A stretch of DNA of 64,000 nt from Corbicula japonica (lineage: Eukaryota > Mollusca > Bivalvia > Venerida > Cyrenidae): the NCBI GenBank assembly GCA_038501625.1, contig JAZAYU010000005.1, positions 2,976,001-3,040,000 of the forward strand, read 5' to 3'. The position numbers were made by a program, and so were the translations under genes. Positions 45,801 through 50,352 of this stretch are shown one piece after another. Within the stretch, counting starts at the first letter, position 1; the number at the start of each line of letters is the position of its first letter. The notes under the pieces were generated by a model that did not search any database, was not told the origin of the DNA, and was given only the letters and a program-made list of their open reading frames with translations.

Positions 45801-46422
45801 ATAAGCTCCTGGCGAGACGGATCATGCCAGAAGGGCTACAGTGATGCTCAGGATCTTCCTGGAATAAGCTCCTGGTGAGACGGATCATGCCAGAAGAGCT
45901 ACAGTGATGCTCAGGATCTTCCTGGAATAAGCTCCTGGTGAGACGGATCATGCTGGAAGAGCTACAGTGATGCTCAGGATCTTCCTGGAATAAGCTCCTG
46001 GCGAGACGGATCATGCCAGAAGAGCTACAGTGATGCTCAGGATCTTCCTGGAATGAGCTCCTGGTGAGTCCCACTTGTGTTAAAATTTTAAACAACACTG
46101 GGGCAAAACCCTGGTGATCGCCGGTTCAACATGGTTTATCCTGATTCAATGCGGTCCTTCCTGGCATCATACCATTGTCGTCCCGGTTGGCCCATGTGTC
46201 CAAACTGAGTACACTGGGGCTGTATACCGGGACAGTGTAACCTAGGCTTTAACAAAATGTGAGTAGCAAGATCTTGAAAGATATATTAGTGTAACTTTGT
46301 GCAGATACACAATTACCTACCTTTGCACTTAGATCTGGATAGGCATTACTGTAGAATGGGAAAGACTGGTCGTCGACTATGTGCCAATGTAACACATTCA
46401 TCTTGTTCTGAGCCATCCCCTC
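15592..46422 (-). CDS. HEXB: Beta-N-acetylhexosaminidase (GH20, HEXA/HEXB type), 5'-incomplete, spliced
   Basis: Lysosomal-type hexosaminidases remove terminal beta-linked GlcNAc/GalNAc from glycoproteins, glycosaminoglycans and glycolipids. Seen: exons at 46321-46422, 45222-45327, 43762-43969, 41452-41580, 37557-37647, then either 32936-33107 or 32167-32341, then 25726-25816, 24887-24991, 22253-22457, 15592-15840, all with AG/GT borders and matching phases. Landmarks in order are [33 protein letters not shown] (the catalytic Asp-Glu pair of GH20), [25 protein letters not shown] and [14 protein letters not shown]. The order and spacing match human HEXA/HEXB to the end of the catalytic domain. 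The N-terminal domain and the exon with the substrate-binding arginine are not seen upstream of 46422. The C-terminus is longer than usual, with a basic site and two hydrophobic segments. The family call is very secure. The choice of HEXB over HEXA rests on Asp-Leu after the pocket tryptophan-tyrosine and is weak, since invertebrate genes may predate that split. Confidence 0.95.
15841..16312. other. Intron sequence with a diverged GATC-type MITE
   Basis: Positions about 15975-16180 contain gtgtagatcagactgcaaat, cctgatcagggtctcc and similar runs. They resemble the piggyBac-like MITE family at 44971-45179 and 47622-47825. Ends are too diverged to define. Confidence 0.35.
16313..17089. mobile_element. 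pogo/Tigger-like MITE (copy 2) in the J-K intron
   Basis: The left end CAGTCGAGTCGCGATTTTAC and right end GTAAAATCGCGACTGGACTG are inverted and lie between TA dinucleotides (16311-16312, 17090-17091). Inside, GCGATTTTACGAA-type runs recur, as in pogo/Tigger subterminal regions. An open frame at 16916-17302 crosses the end of the element and is not a gene. Confidence 0.82.
17092..18264. other. Intron sequence, nothing recognised
   Basis: No exon or element recognised. A short palindromic stretch around 17715-17890 with GATC-rich words may be another decayed MITE. Confidence 0.35.
18265..19650 (+). repeat. 47-bp satellite array, about 29 units
   Basis: The unit is GATTTACCCAGACATATGTT then TGTACTGGCTGACTGCTAGG and GTCAGCT, 47 bp. 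Three variants occur: GACTGCTAGGGTC, GACTGCTTGGGTC and TACTGCAAGGATC. Their order along the array is mixed (C B B A C A C B A C B A B then mostly A with three C in a row near 19220-19370). It lies in the J-K intron of the hexosaminidase gene. Confidence 0.95.
19684..20880 (+). mobile_element. HINE/pearl-like element with 159-bp core units
   Basis: The 5' end ACTAGAATGTT enters the hairpin GTGTTC (19695-19700) / GAACAC (19705-19710), then TGTGTTGCCTGC (19712-19723). The 3' end has GCAGGCGACACA (20864-20875), matching in 11 of 12 positions as reverse complement, then AAAAA. The core has about five units of 158-159 bp with starts near 20015, 20174, 20333, 20491 and 20649. 159 is a multiple of three, so long false reading frames appear at 20012-20838. 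A CGACGACGACGATGAAGCCG stretch precedes the 3' hairpin. Confidence 0.82.
20881..22225. other. Intron sequence without a recognisable gene
   Basis: Positions 20890-21060 hold interspersed short repeats of the ttggatttcggttgg / caatccaatgttg type. The rest is AT-rich with no recognised element. Confidence 0.4.
22253..22457 (-). CDS. Hexosaminidase exon 'J': domain end, basic site and C-terminal extension
   Basis: The acceptor is actttttttgcag and the donor is gtattgctta. It encodes [21 protein letters not shown] and then about 50 residues not found in the human enzymes. [15 protein letters not shown] aligns with ERGIAAQPLYAGYC, where human HEXB ends. The following RRGKRR (22394-22411) contains an R-X-K-R furin-type site. 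Next come two N-glycosylation sequons (NETS, NCTY) and an acidic/polar stretch to DCSQ. If the donor is not used the frame continues VLLSGLTY to a stop at 22226, giving a short soluble C-terminus. If spliced, phase 0 matches exon K. Confidence 0.88.
22558..24571 (+). mobile_element. HINE/pearl-like element with a second internal 5' end
   Basis: The 5' end ACAAGA leads to the hairpin GCTGTC (22564-22569) / GACAGC (22576-22581), then GCTCGACTATTCGAA (22584-22598). The 3' end has TTCGAATAGTCGAGC (24550-24564), an exact 15-bp reverse complement, followed by TAAAAAC. A second 5'-type end, ACTAGAAATG with GTGTCC/GGACAC and ATGCCCCTGC, starts near 22968. The core has about six TGACCTTGACC-type units (23280-23960) and then three 150-160-bp GGGGCATAA-type units (about 24010-24500). 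GCCGACGCCGACACC precedes the 3' hairpin. Confidence 0.82.
24887..24991 (-). CDS. Hexosaminidase exon 'I'
   Basis: This exon is 105 nt. The acceptor is gtcaattaag and the donor is gtaacaagat. It encodes [21 protein letters not shown] then [25 protein letters not shown] is the most conserved C-terminal block of GH20 hexosaminidases, and RCRML matches the RCRMV/RCELL run near the end of the human enzymes. Confidence 0.96.
24992..25725. other. H-I intron, nothing recognised
   Basis: AT-rich intron with no recognised element. Confidence 0.4.
25726..25816 (-). CDS. Hexosaminidase exon 'H'
   Basis: This exon is 91 nt. The acceptor is gtttttacag and the donor is gtaagtccaa. Start phase 1 fits both F and G. 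It encodes [20 protein letters not shown] then [17 protein letters not shown](A/G)EY is a hallmark of the family, and its Trp and Glu line the substrate pocket in human HEXA/HEXB. It ends two bases into the Trp codon completed by exon I. Confidence 0.96.
26293..26349 (-). CDS. Candidate 57-nt cassette exon of the hexosaminidase gene
   Basis: This open segment lies between exons F/G and H. It has a strong pyrimidine-rich acceptor (tattttcctgttttcacag) and a plausible donor (gtatgaaaag). Start and end phases are both 1, so its 57 nt could be included or skipped without frame change. If included it would insert about 19 residues reading [18 protein letters not shown] next to the [12 protein letters not shown] junction, a surface loop in GH20. 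Other family members do not need it. It could be a chance open stretch; transcript reads would decide. Confidence 0.42.
26350..27707. other. Intron sequence with a short tandem repeat at 27285-27420
   Basis: About 2.5 units of 55 bp contain ggaaccagtgtccaattaac and aactgctaactgga. Next to it (27445-27520) the phrase cagaagcaagat occurs twice. No gene recognised. Confidence 0.5.
27708..29362 (+). mobile_element. HINE/pearl-like element, ATATCCCCC type
   Basis: The 5' end ACAAGGCA leads to the hairpin GTCG (27720-27723) / CGAC (27727-27730), then ATATCCCCC (27735-27743). The 3' hairpin pairs TATCCCCC (29331-29338) with GGGGGATA (29353-29360), followed by ATAA. A CGGACGGACAGATGGACGGA run precedes it. 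The core contains repeated CCTTGACCTTGA..CCAGCCAGG units. A dispersed block at 28299-28610 is shared with 49381-49930. Confidence 0.78.
29363..30409. other. Intron sequence, nothing recognised
   Basis: No exon with family similarity was found. The minus-strand frame at 29644-29832 has no recognisable content. Confidence 0.4.
30410..31265 (+). repeat. Tandem array of 58-60-bp units
   Basis: About eleven units contain ACAATCCCAGGACATATCCC, GTAACCCTACAAGTAAC and TTATTATCCAGACATAAACC. The first part (30410-30600) uses a related unit with CCATGGTTTAACCCTACAAA and TCAGGATACCTTCTTTACCA. Decayed single units continue to about 31510. Confidence 0.9.
31266..32166. other. Intron sequence downstream of exon G
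   Basis: Decayed units of the preceding array run to about 31510, then AT-rich sequence. The plus-strand frame at 31941-32198 is antisense to exon G and is not a gene. Confidence 0.4.
32167..32341 (-). CDS. Hexosaminidase alternative exon 'G' (mutually exclusive with F)
   Basis: This exon is 175 nt, start phase 0, end phase 1. The acceptor is atactttcag and the donor is gtaaaataac. It encodes [40 protein letters not shown] and [18 protein letters not shown]. It keeps the VWQ Trp and the Tyr and Asp of CWYYD, so it should be functional. It differs from F in the residue after the Asp (Gln rather than Leu), has one extra residue in the QATGLED turn, and lacks the N-D-T sequon. It has no stop or frame damage, which argues against a dead duplicate. 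Confidence 0.92.
32590..32905 (-). repeat. 31-bp array between the mutually exclusive exons
   Basis: Ten units of 31 bp lie at about 32595 to 32874. In gene sense each reads TTCTTCTATTTACTGTACAG followed by acgggaagcaa or a close variant. That is a pyrimidine run ending in ACAG, similar to a 3' splice site, with a TTCTTCT word that matches binding preferences known for polypyrimidine tract-binding proteins. It starts about 30 nt after the exon F donor and fills more than half of the 594-nt F-G intron. It produces false open frames on the minus strand. Confidence 0.93.
32936..33107 (-). CDS. Hexosaminidase alternative exon 'F' (mutually exclusive with G)
   Basis: This exon is 172 nt, start phase 0, end phase 1. 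The acceptor is gattttctag and the donor is gtaaatttta. It encodes [40 protein letters not shown] and [17 protein letters not shown]. It holds the VWQ tryptophan and the CWYLD block (Tyr and Asp that contact the sugar in GH20). Asp-Leu follows, the HEXB-type pair. The N-D-T sequon may be glycosylated. It is about 60% identical by eye to exon G and has the same phases, so splicing F to G directly would break the frame. Confidence 0.93.
33283..35380 (+). mobile_element. HINE/pearl-like element, ATGCCCCCGC type
   Basis: The 5' end ACTAGAAATG leads to the hairpin GTGTCC/GGACAC, then ATGCCCCCGC (33309-33318). The 3' end has GCGGGGGCAT (35364-35373), an exact reverse complement, then AAAAA. The core has about nine TGACCTTGACC units (33590-34740), a GGGGCATAA unit, and two copies of a roughly 190-bp unit starting GATATACTCCTATTAAAACT (34935-35330). 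Its first kilobase closely matches the inner part of the element at 22558-24571. Confidence 0.82.
35500..35945 (-). mobile_element. HINE-like fragment in the opposite orientation
   Basis: The run tatatccccaagaagtgggaggcatattg and the downstream words catacgtcgacc and aactcctcataaactatcag look like a 3' hairpin region and core of a HINE read on the minus strand. It explains the long minus-strand frame at 35694-35948, which I do not regard as a gene. Confidence 0.4.
36327..36349 (+). repeat. Poly(T) run
   Basis: About 23 consecutive T residues. It could be the tail of a minus-strand retroposon, but no body was recognised. Confidence 0.8.
36480..36885 (+). mobile_element. HINE-like 3' fragment, ACCCCC type
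   Basis: The body shares ATATTCAGTAAACAGGAAGT and GATGGACAGA with 41070-41308. It ends with an ACCCCC...GGGGGT hairpin (36856-36880), preceded by acggatggacggacaagggt. No 5' end was found. Confidence 0.55.
37557..37647 (-). CDS. Hexosaminidase exon 'E'
   Basis: This exon is 91 nt. The acceptor is gctgttttcag and the donor is gtaaatactg. It encodes [21 protein letters not shown] then [10 protein letters not shown]. The tryptophan of VFWQE aligns with the active-site Trp in human VWQEVF. It ends exactly at a codon boundary (phase 0). That phase is what both downstream alternative exons require. Confidence 0.93.
37865..40918 (+). mobile_element. HINE/pearl-like element with 169-bp units, split by a pogo-like MITE
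   Basis: The 5' end AACAAGC leads to the hairpin AAATTC (37873-37878) / GAATTT (37882-37887), then ATCTCCCGCC (37890-37899). The 3' end has GGCGGGGGAT (40905-40914), matching in 9 of 10 positions as reverse complement, then AATAAA. The core is about ten units of roughly 169 bp with CAAAGGGCCATAACTCTGTG, two before and eight after the MITE at 38543-39483. Several false frames on both strands arise from the array. CGGACGGACACC precedes the 3' hairpin. Confidence 0.8.
38543..39483. mobile_element. pogo/Tigger-like MITE (copy 3) inserted in the 169-bp array
   Basis: The left end CACTGCAACTCCGTTATATC and the right end GATATAATGGAGTTGCAGTG are inverted copies. TA flanks both sides (38541-38542, 39484-39485). 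Other array units read actgctcTAtatgc at this point, so excision in silico restores the array with one mismatch and confirms a TA target site. Inside, TTATATCGCG words recur near both ends. The frame at 38990-39259 has no transposase motif. Confidence 0.87.
40960..41308 (+). mobile_element. Two HINE-like 3' ends in tandem
   Basis: One 3' end lies near 41048-41070 (TGCCTCCCTTCGGGGAATAA after a gcagacggacagg run). A second ends at about 41308 with TATACCCCC...GGGGTATAAAT, preceded by GACGGACGGACAGACAGATA. The body of the second matches 36480-36700. Confidence 0.5.
41452..41580 (-). CDS. Hexosaminidase exon 'D'
   Basis: This exon is 129 nt. The acceptor is tgtatttcag and the donor is gtagggtgaa. 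It encodes [20 protein letters not shown] then [22 protein letters not shown], corresponding to the helix after the catalytic strand (human SNPKIQDFM...FYIQKVLDI). This segment is less conserved than its neighbours, as expected for a surface region. The intron just upstream in gene sense consists of a tandem array that begins about ten bases from the acceptor. Confidence 0.9.
41590..41960 (+). repeat. 56-59-bp tandem array next to the exon D acceptor
   Basis: About six units contain AACTAGAACATTTATTGTAA and AGTATTTTAAACTAAT with acaacaagagac.ggt. The first unit begins about ten bases upstream (gene sense) of the exon D 3' splice site, so the branch-point region belongs to the array. Confidence 0.88.
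41961..43490 (+). mobile_element. HINE-like element, ATGCTCCCC type, interrupted
   Basis: Units with CAAGGTCATGCTGTGACCTTG and CTTCAAGGTAGC run from 41961 to about 42490 and resume at 43310. The 3' hairpin pairs ATGCTCCCC (43455-43463) with GGGGAGCAT (43476-43484). No 5' end was identified. The gap 42490-43310 is a separate insertion. Confidence 0.6.
42490..43315. mobile_element. Possible hAT-like insertion
   Basis: The left boundary TAGTGCTGAGGCAAGTATC and the reverse complement of the right boundary TTAGGGCTGCGGATC share TAGnGCTGnGG, which resembles hAT-type termini. It splits a HINE core. No target-site duplication could be confirmed and no transposase frame is present. Confidence 0.45.
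43762..43969 (-). CDS. Hexosaminidase exon 'C' with catalytic Asp-Glu
   Basis: This exon is 208 nt. The acceptor is tgtattttcag and the donor is gtaagatgtg. It encodes [20 protein letters not shown] through [15 protein letters not shown]. The histidine of PGHT and the DE pair of HLGGDEV are the expected GH20 active-site residues (the Asp positions the acetamido group and the Glu is the acid/base). The N-E-T sequon in PSKNETF is a possible N-glycosylation site. The exon ends two bases into the Trp codon of TCW, completed by exon D. Confidence 0.97.
43970..44555. other. B-C intron, nothing recognised
   Basis: Unique-looking AT-rich intron. A minus-strand frame at 44163-44372 has no family features. 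Confidence 0.4.
44560..44818 (+). repeat. 41-bp tandem array, about six units
   Basis: The unit is TTGAGCTTAAAGAGTTTGGA, GACCAGTCTCAATTTAAACC, A. The units are nearly identical, so the array is young. Confidence 0.93.
44971..45179. mobile_element. piggyBac-like MITE (TTAA-flanked)
   Basis: It begins TTAACCATTTACTCC and ends GAGTGAAGGGTTAA, so both ends carry TTAA. The TIR TTAACCCTTxxCTC matches other copies (46566-46640, 47622-47825, 49433-49670). Internally GTTTAGATCCAGATCA and TGATCAGGATCTAAAC are inverted, so the element folds back. TTAA targets and CCCTT tips are typical of piggyBac-derived MITEs. Confidence 0.65.
45222..45327 (-). CDS. Hexosaminidase exon 'B'
   Basis: This exon is 106 nt. 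The acceptor is ctaactag and the donor is gtaagaactg. It starts at phase 0 and ends after one base of a glycine codon. It encodes [20 protein letters not shown] then [15 protein letters not shown], the conserved [16 protein letters not shown] block. The intron toward exon A carries the 63-bp array at about 45640-46065. Confidence 0.95.
45467..46237. repeat. 63-bp array bracketed by imperfect inverted repeats
   Basis: The inverted ends CATAGCCCCAGTATACAGTC (left) and the complement of CTGTATACCGGGACAGTG (right) bracket about six units of 63 bp (45640-46065), each with GCTACAGTGATGCTCAGGAT and GGAATAAGCTCCTGGCGAGA. Because 63 is a multiple of three, both strands stay open (for example [20 protein letters not shown] repeats). 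I treat the frames as artefacts of the array. It lies in the A-B intron. Confidence 0.7.
46321..46422 (-). CDS. Hexosaminidase exon 'A' (first recognised exon)
   Basis: This exon is 102 nt, 34 codons, phase 0 at both ends. The acceptor is ...aattttag and the donor is gtaggtaatt. It encodes [20 protein letters not shown] followed by [14 protein letters not shown], matching the strand-3/strand-4 region of the GH20 barrel with the conserved HIVDDQSFP block. Because it starts at phase 0 inside the domain, at least two or three upstream exons must exist. None was recognised in 46423-64000. Confidence 0.93.
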
Positions 46423-47282
46423 CTAAAATTTTAATATAGCTTCTTATAAAATACTATAAATATTTTTGTTACAGTTAATAGCTTACGTGAAGTTTTAACA
46501 ATTAAGAATCCTAAGTTCTTGAGCGTAGAAAGATCATCAGGTTTTCTTAATTGTTAAATGTCACTTAACCCTTTCCTCCATAGATACACCTTTATTGCAA
46601 GGGCGAACAGTTTAGATCCAGATCAGCCGGCACATCCATGTAAGTTTGAAAGTTTGATGAAGAATTTCTTCAGAAATATTAAGAAATGGTAAAGTACTAC
46701 AATGTTAGTATAATTCGGAAGTTTGATGAAGAAATATTTAGAAATGCCAATGTCAAGTTTTCGTGATGGACAGATGGACAAAGCCATCCCTATGTATCTT
46801 CAAAAGGGCATCACCAAAATGTGTTTAAACCAAAAATGATTTAACAAAACAAGAAGCACTGCAATGCAACAAAACCAGGATTTCAATGACTAAGTATATA
46901 AACAAATAAAGGAAGACAAACTCCAATATTTCACTAAGCGTTTGGAGTTTGTTTGACTCTTCTTCAGTTGAATGTTATTGTATCAACATCTCTTATAAAC
47001 ATGTCATATTTTGGCGTAAAATTATGATGTTATGTTAATTCACTAAACAAACGTCACCATTTGGCATAAAAAGACGTCACATAGTAATATAACCGACATC
47101 AACTTTGGCACAAAAAGAAGTTGCACATTATTTTGCACAAAACAATTTAAAATTAAAATAATGGAAACATATGTAAAATCACAGGATTCTTTTCGCCAAG
47201 AATAATATAATGGTGATAAAAATAGGAAATACATAGTTTATGTAAGAAGTACAGGATCTTACAGATTCAACAGTCACTGGTA
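46423..47282. other. Intron sequence upstream of exon A
   Basis: A half copy of the TTAACCCTTTCCTCC MITE lies at 46566-46640. No further hexosaminidase exon was recognised. Confidence 0.4.
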
Positions 47283-47420
47283 GAAAACAAGAGGGCCAAT
47301 AGCCCTATCGCTCACCAGATTCTTGGATTCATGAAATGAAAGGTAGAAAATTATTCAAGAAAATAACAAATACACAGCTGACTTTGCAACAATTTAAATA
47401 ACGGGCCTTATAGCATCACA
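47283..47420 (+). mobile_element. Solo HINE-like 5' end, GCTCACC type
   Basis: AACAAG is followed by the AGGGC-caata-GCCCT hairpin and ATCGCTCACC, as at 60934. No matching GGTGAGC 3' end lies downstream before another element starts. Confidence 0.55.
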
Positions 47421-47621
47421 CAAAGATGTGTTTTCACAATGTCATAAGATGACGATTCTACTTCATTTGCTGGTGTATTATAGCATTTCATACTGTCACA
47501 ATTGTGTTTAATTCCAAGAAGCCTCTCAGTCTTCAATCCATTACATAAATGCAAATAATCTGTTTTCTGAGGCAGTAGTTTGGTTGGAATTAATAGAATA
47601 TACCTTTTCCTACAAAAATGC

Positions 47622-47825
47622 TTAACCCTTTCCTCCATATATATACCTTTATTGCGTGGACAAACAGTGTAGATCCAGATCAGCCAGCATATCCCTACCA
47701 TCTAAACAAAATCTACACTGTTAACTTTTTTATTTGTTCAGTTACTTCGGACTAAAATGCAACCAGTGCAGATCCTGAACAGACGACACAAATGAGTCAG
47801 CTGATCCGGATCTACACTGTTGGCA
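47622..47825. mobile_element. piggyBac-like MITE, right end cut by a HINE
   Basis: It starts TTAACCCTTTCCTCCATATA. Internal inverted arms are GTGTAGATCCAGATCAGC and GCTGATCCGGATCTACAC. The right terminus is missing because the HINE at 47832 begins there. Confidence 0.6.
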
Positions 47826-47831
47826 TTGCAT

Positions 47832-49229
47832 AACAAGATATTGGTGGACCTGATGGATGCTCCCCGGGGTAATTATGGGGACACATTAATGGTGCTATTT
47901 TAAACTATAACAAGAAAATTCAATTTTTAGTAACAGTGACCTTGACCTTGAACCAACAGGCATGGGTATTGTACTCTACACACTGCCTTGTCATAGTTAA
48001 CATTTGTGCCAAGTTATTTTGAAATCCAATGAGTAATAACAATTTTACAGCCAAGGCAAGATTTTTCTATTTTTAGTAACAGTGACCTAGTTTTTGACTC
48101 CAAATGACCCATATTCGAACTGTTCCAATGATTACTGGGACATACATCCTGACCAAGTTTTGTGACAATCGGGGCAAAAATGTGACCACTAGAATGTTTA
48201 CAAGAAAATTCTATTTTTAGCAACTTTGACCTTGACCTTGGACCAACAGGCATGGGTATTGTACTCGACACACTGCGTTGTCATGTTGAACATTTGTGCC
48301 AAGTTATTTTGAAATATAATGAGAAATAACAAATTTACAGCCAAGACAAGATAATTCTATTTTTAGTAACAGTGATCTAGTTTTTGGACCCAGATGACCC
48401 ATATTTGAAATCGTCCGAGAAATTACAGTGAGAGACATCCTGACCAAGTGTCATGACAATCGGAGCAAAAATGTGACCGCTAGAGTGTTAACAGTGACCT
48501 AGTTTTTGGACCGAGATGATCCATATTCAAACTAGTCCAAGAAATCATTGGGACAAACATCCTGACCAAGTTTCTTGACAATCGGAGCAAAAATGTGACC
48601 ACTAGAATGTTAACAAGAAAATTCTATTTTTAGTAACAGTGACCTAGTTTTTGGACCAAGATGACCCATATTCAAACTCGTCCAAGAAATCATTGGGACA
48701 AACATCCTGACCAAGTTTCATGACAATCAGAGCAAAAATGTTACCGCAAGAGTGTTAACAAGAAAATTCTATTTTTAGTAACAGTGACCTAGTTTTTGGA
48801 CCCAGATGACCCATATTCAAACTCGTCCGAGAAATTACTGGGACAGACATCCTGACCAAGTTTCATGACAATCGGAGCAAAAATGTGACCGCTAGAGTGT
48901 TAACAAGAAAATTCTATTTTTAGTAACAGTGACCTAGTTTTTGGACCCAGATGACCCATATTAGAACTTGTCCAAGAAATCATTGGGACAAACATCCTGA
49001 CCAAGTTTCATGACAATCGGAGCAAAAATGTGACAGCTCGAGTGTTAACAAGAAAATTCTATGTAGTAACAGTGACCTAGTTTTTCGACCCAGATGACCC
49101 ATATTCAAACTCGTCCGAGAAATCATTGGGACAAAACATCCTGACCAAGTTTCAAAACAATCGAGGCAAACATGTGAACACTAGAGTGTTAACGAACTAA
49201 GGCGGGAATTTCTTCGGGGAGCATAAAAA
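47832..49229 (+). mobile_element. HINE/pearl-like element, ATGCTCCCCG type
   Basis: AACAAGA starts the element. ATGCTCCCCG (47857-47866) is the exact reverse complement of CGGGGAGCAT (49215-49224), which is followed by AAAA. The core has about eight units of 145 bp with AACAAGAAAATTCTATTTTT and GTGACCTAGTTTTTGGACCC, the same unit as in the element at 60934-63646. Confidence 0.75.
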
Positions 49230-49380
49230 TGTGTATATATGGAGGTAAGGGTTAAAGACTGCTTTGGTCAAGATCAGGGCCAAAGACAATAAAACTGAGA
49301 CTAGAGACCATACTCAATTCTCAAGCATCTGACTGCCAAAAACTGATCCTAGTCTTAGAAAAAAATCAAATGCATGAGTT

Positions 49381-49930
49381 CTGAGACCTCCTTAATTTGC
49401 CAGTTTGTTTACATACACTGTGTACAGCTGAGACCCTTTCCTCCATATATACCCATTTTTACGCATCTGCGACAAGTGTAGATCCAGATCAGCCGGCACA
49501 ATTGTGCCGTCTGATCAGGATCTACACTAGTCCCATTTTGGTCAGAAATAACCTAATGAATCAAAAAGCGAACACTGTGTAGATCCTGATAAGATGGCAT
49601 GGATGTGCCGGCTGATCTGGATCTACACTGTTCGTCCACGTAATAAAGTTGTGTCTTTGAAGGAAAGGGTATATATATATATATATATATATAGTCTGAA
49701 CATTTTTAGAATGTGCTTCAAATTTGTTGTAGTTGTTGTTTTACTTACAAACAGTGAATAAAATATTAAGAAAAGCCTTATATTCAAAAAGCTATAAAGT
49801 AAGAATGTTTATTTGGTCAGTTTCCATAGAAAATGACAAAATTTACCTTATAAAAACTTCCAGAGCAAAGTTCTTAATATTGCATAACACAGATCTAAGC
49901 AGGAAAGTTCACACAATAAGTTTGGTGTCA
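49381..49930 (+). repeat. Dispersed repeat shared with 28299-28610, carrying a nested MITE
   Basis: The blocks gagacctcc..aatttgccagtttgt and agaatgtgct.caaatttgtt through gcaaagttc.taatattgcataac match 28299-28610. In this copy a foldback MITE (49433-49670: CCCTTTCCTCC...GGAAAGGG with CAGATCAGCCGGCAC/GTGCCGGCTGATCTG arms) and a TA microsatellite (49671-49694) are inserted after ctgaga. Confidence 0.72.
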
Positions 49931-49949
49931 ATAGGTCACAGCCAACTCA

Positions 49950-50250
49950 TTTAATAATTACACAGAAACTGAATTTCTATTATTTCATCAATAAGCCAAA
50001 GCAAACTTAAGCAAACTCAGGTTATTGAGCGGAAAGTGAATTTCTATTTCTAGAAACAGTGACCTTGACATTGAGCACAGACACCTTGGTAGCAATTCCA
50101 AGCTGCCTCTTGATATAAGCTACTCATAAACCAAGTTTGGCATCAACAGGCCAAAGCAAACTCAAGTTATTGAGCGGAACCAAAAGTCAACACCAACCCG
50201 CCTGCCTGCCGACTTCAGCACTACAATTACCAGCTGGTTAAAAAGCAATT
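49950..50250 (+). mobile_element. HINE-like remnant
   Basis: One CAGTGACCTTGACATTGAGC unit is followed by GCCTGCCTGCCGAC and a CCAGCTGG palindrome with TTAAAAA. This is like the 3' part of the HINE group but too short to define. Confidence 0.35.
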
Positions 50251-50352
50251 GAGTGAACAGTTATGCCAATCCCTTATGCTTGTAAAACAGTGAAATAAAC
50301 ATGCAATTTACCATAATGCTTGTATTTTGTTAAATTGAGCAATTATCATTAG

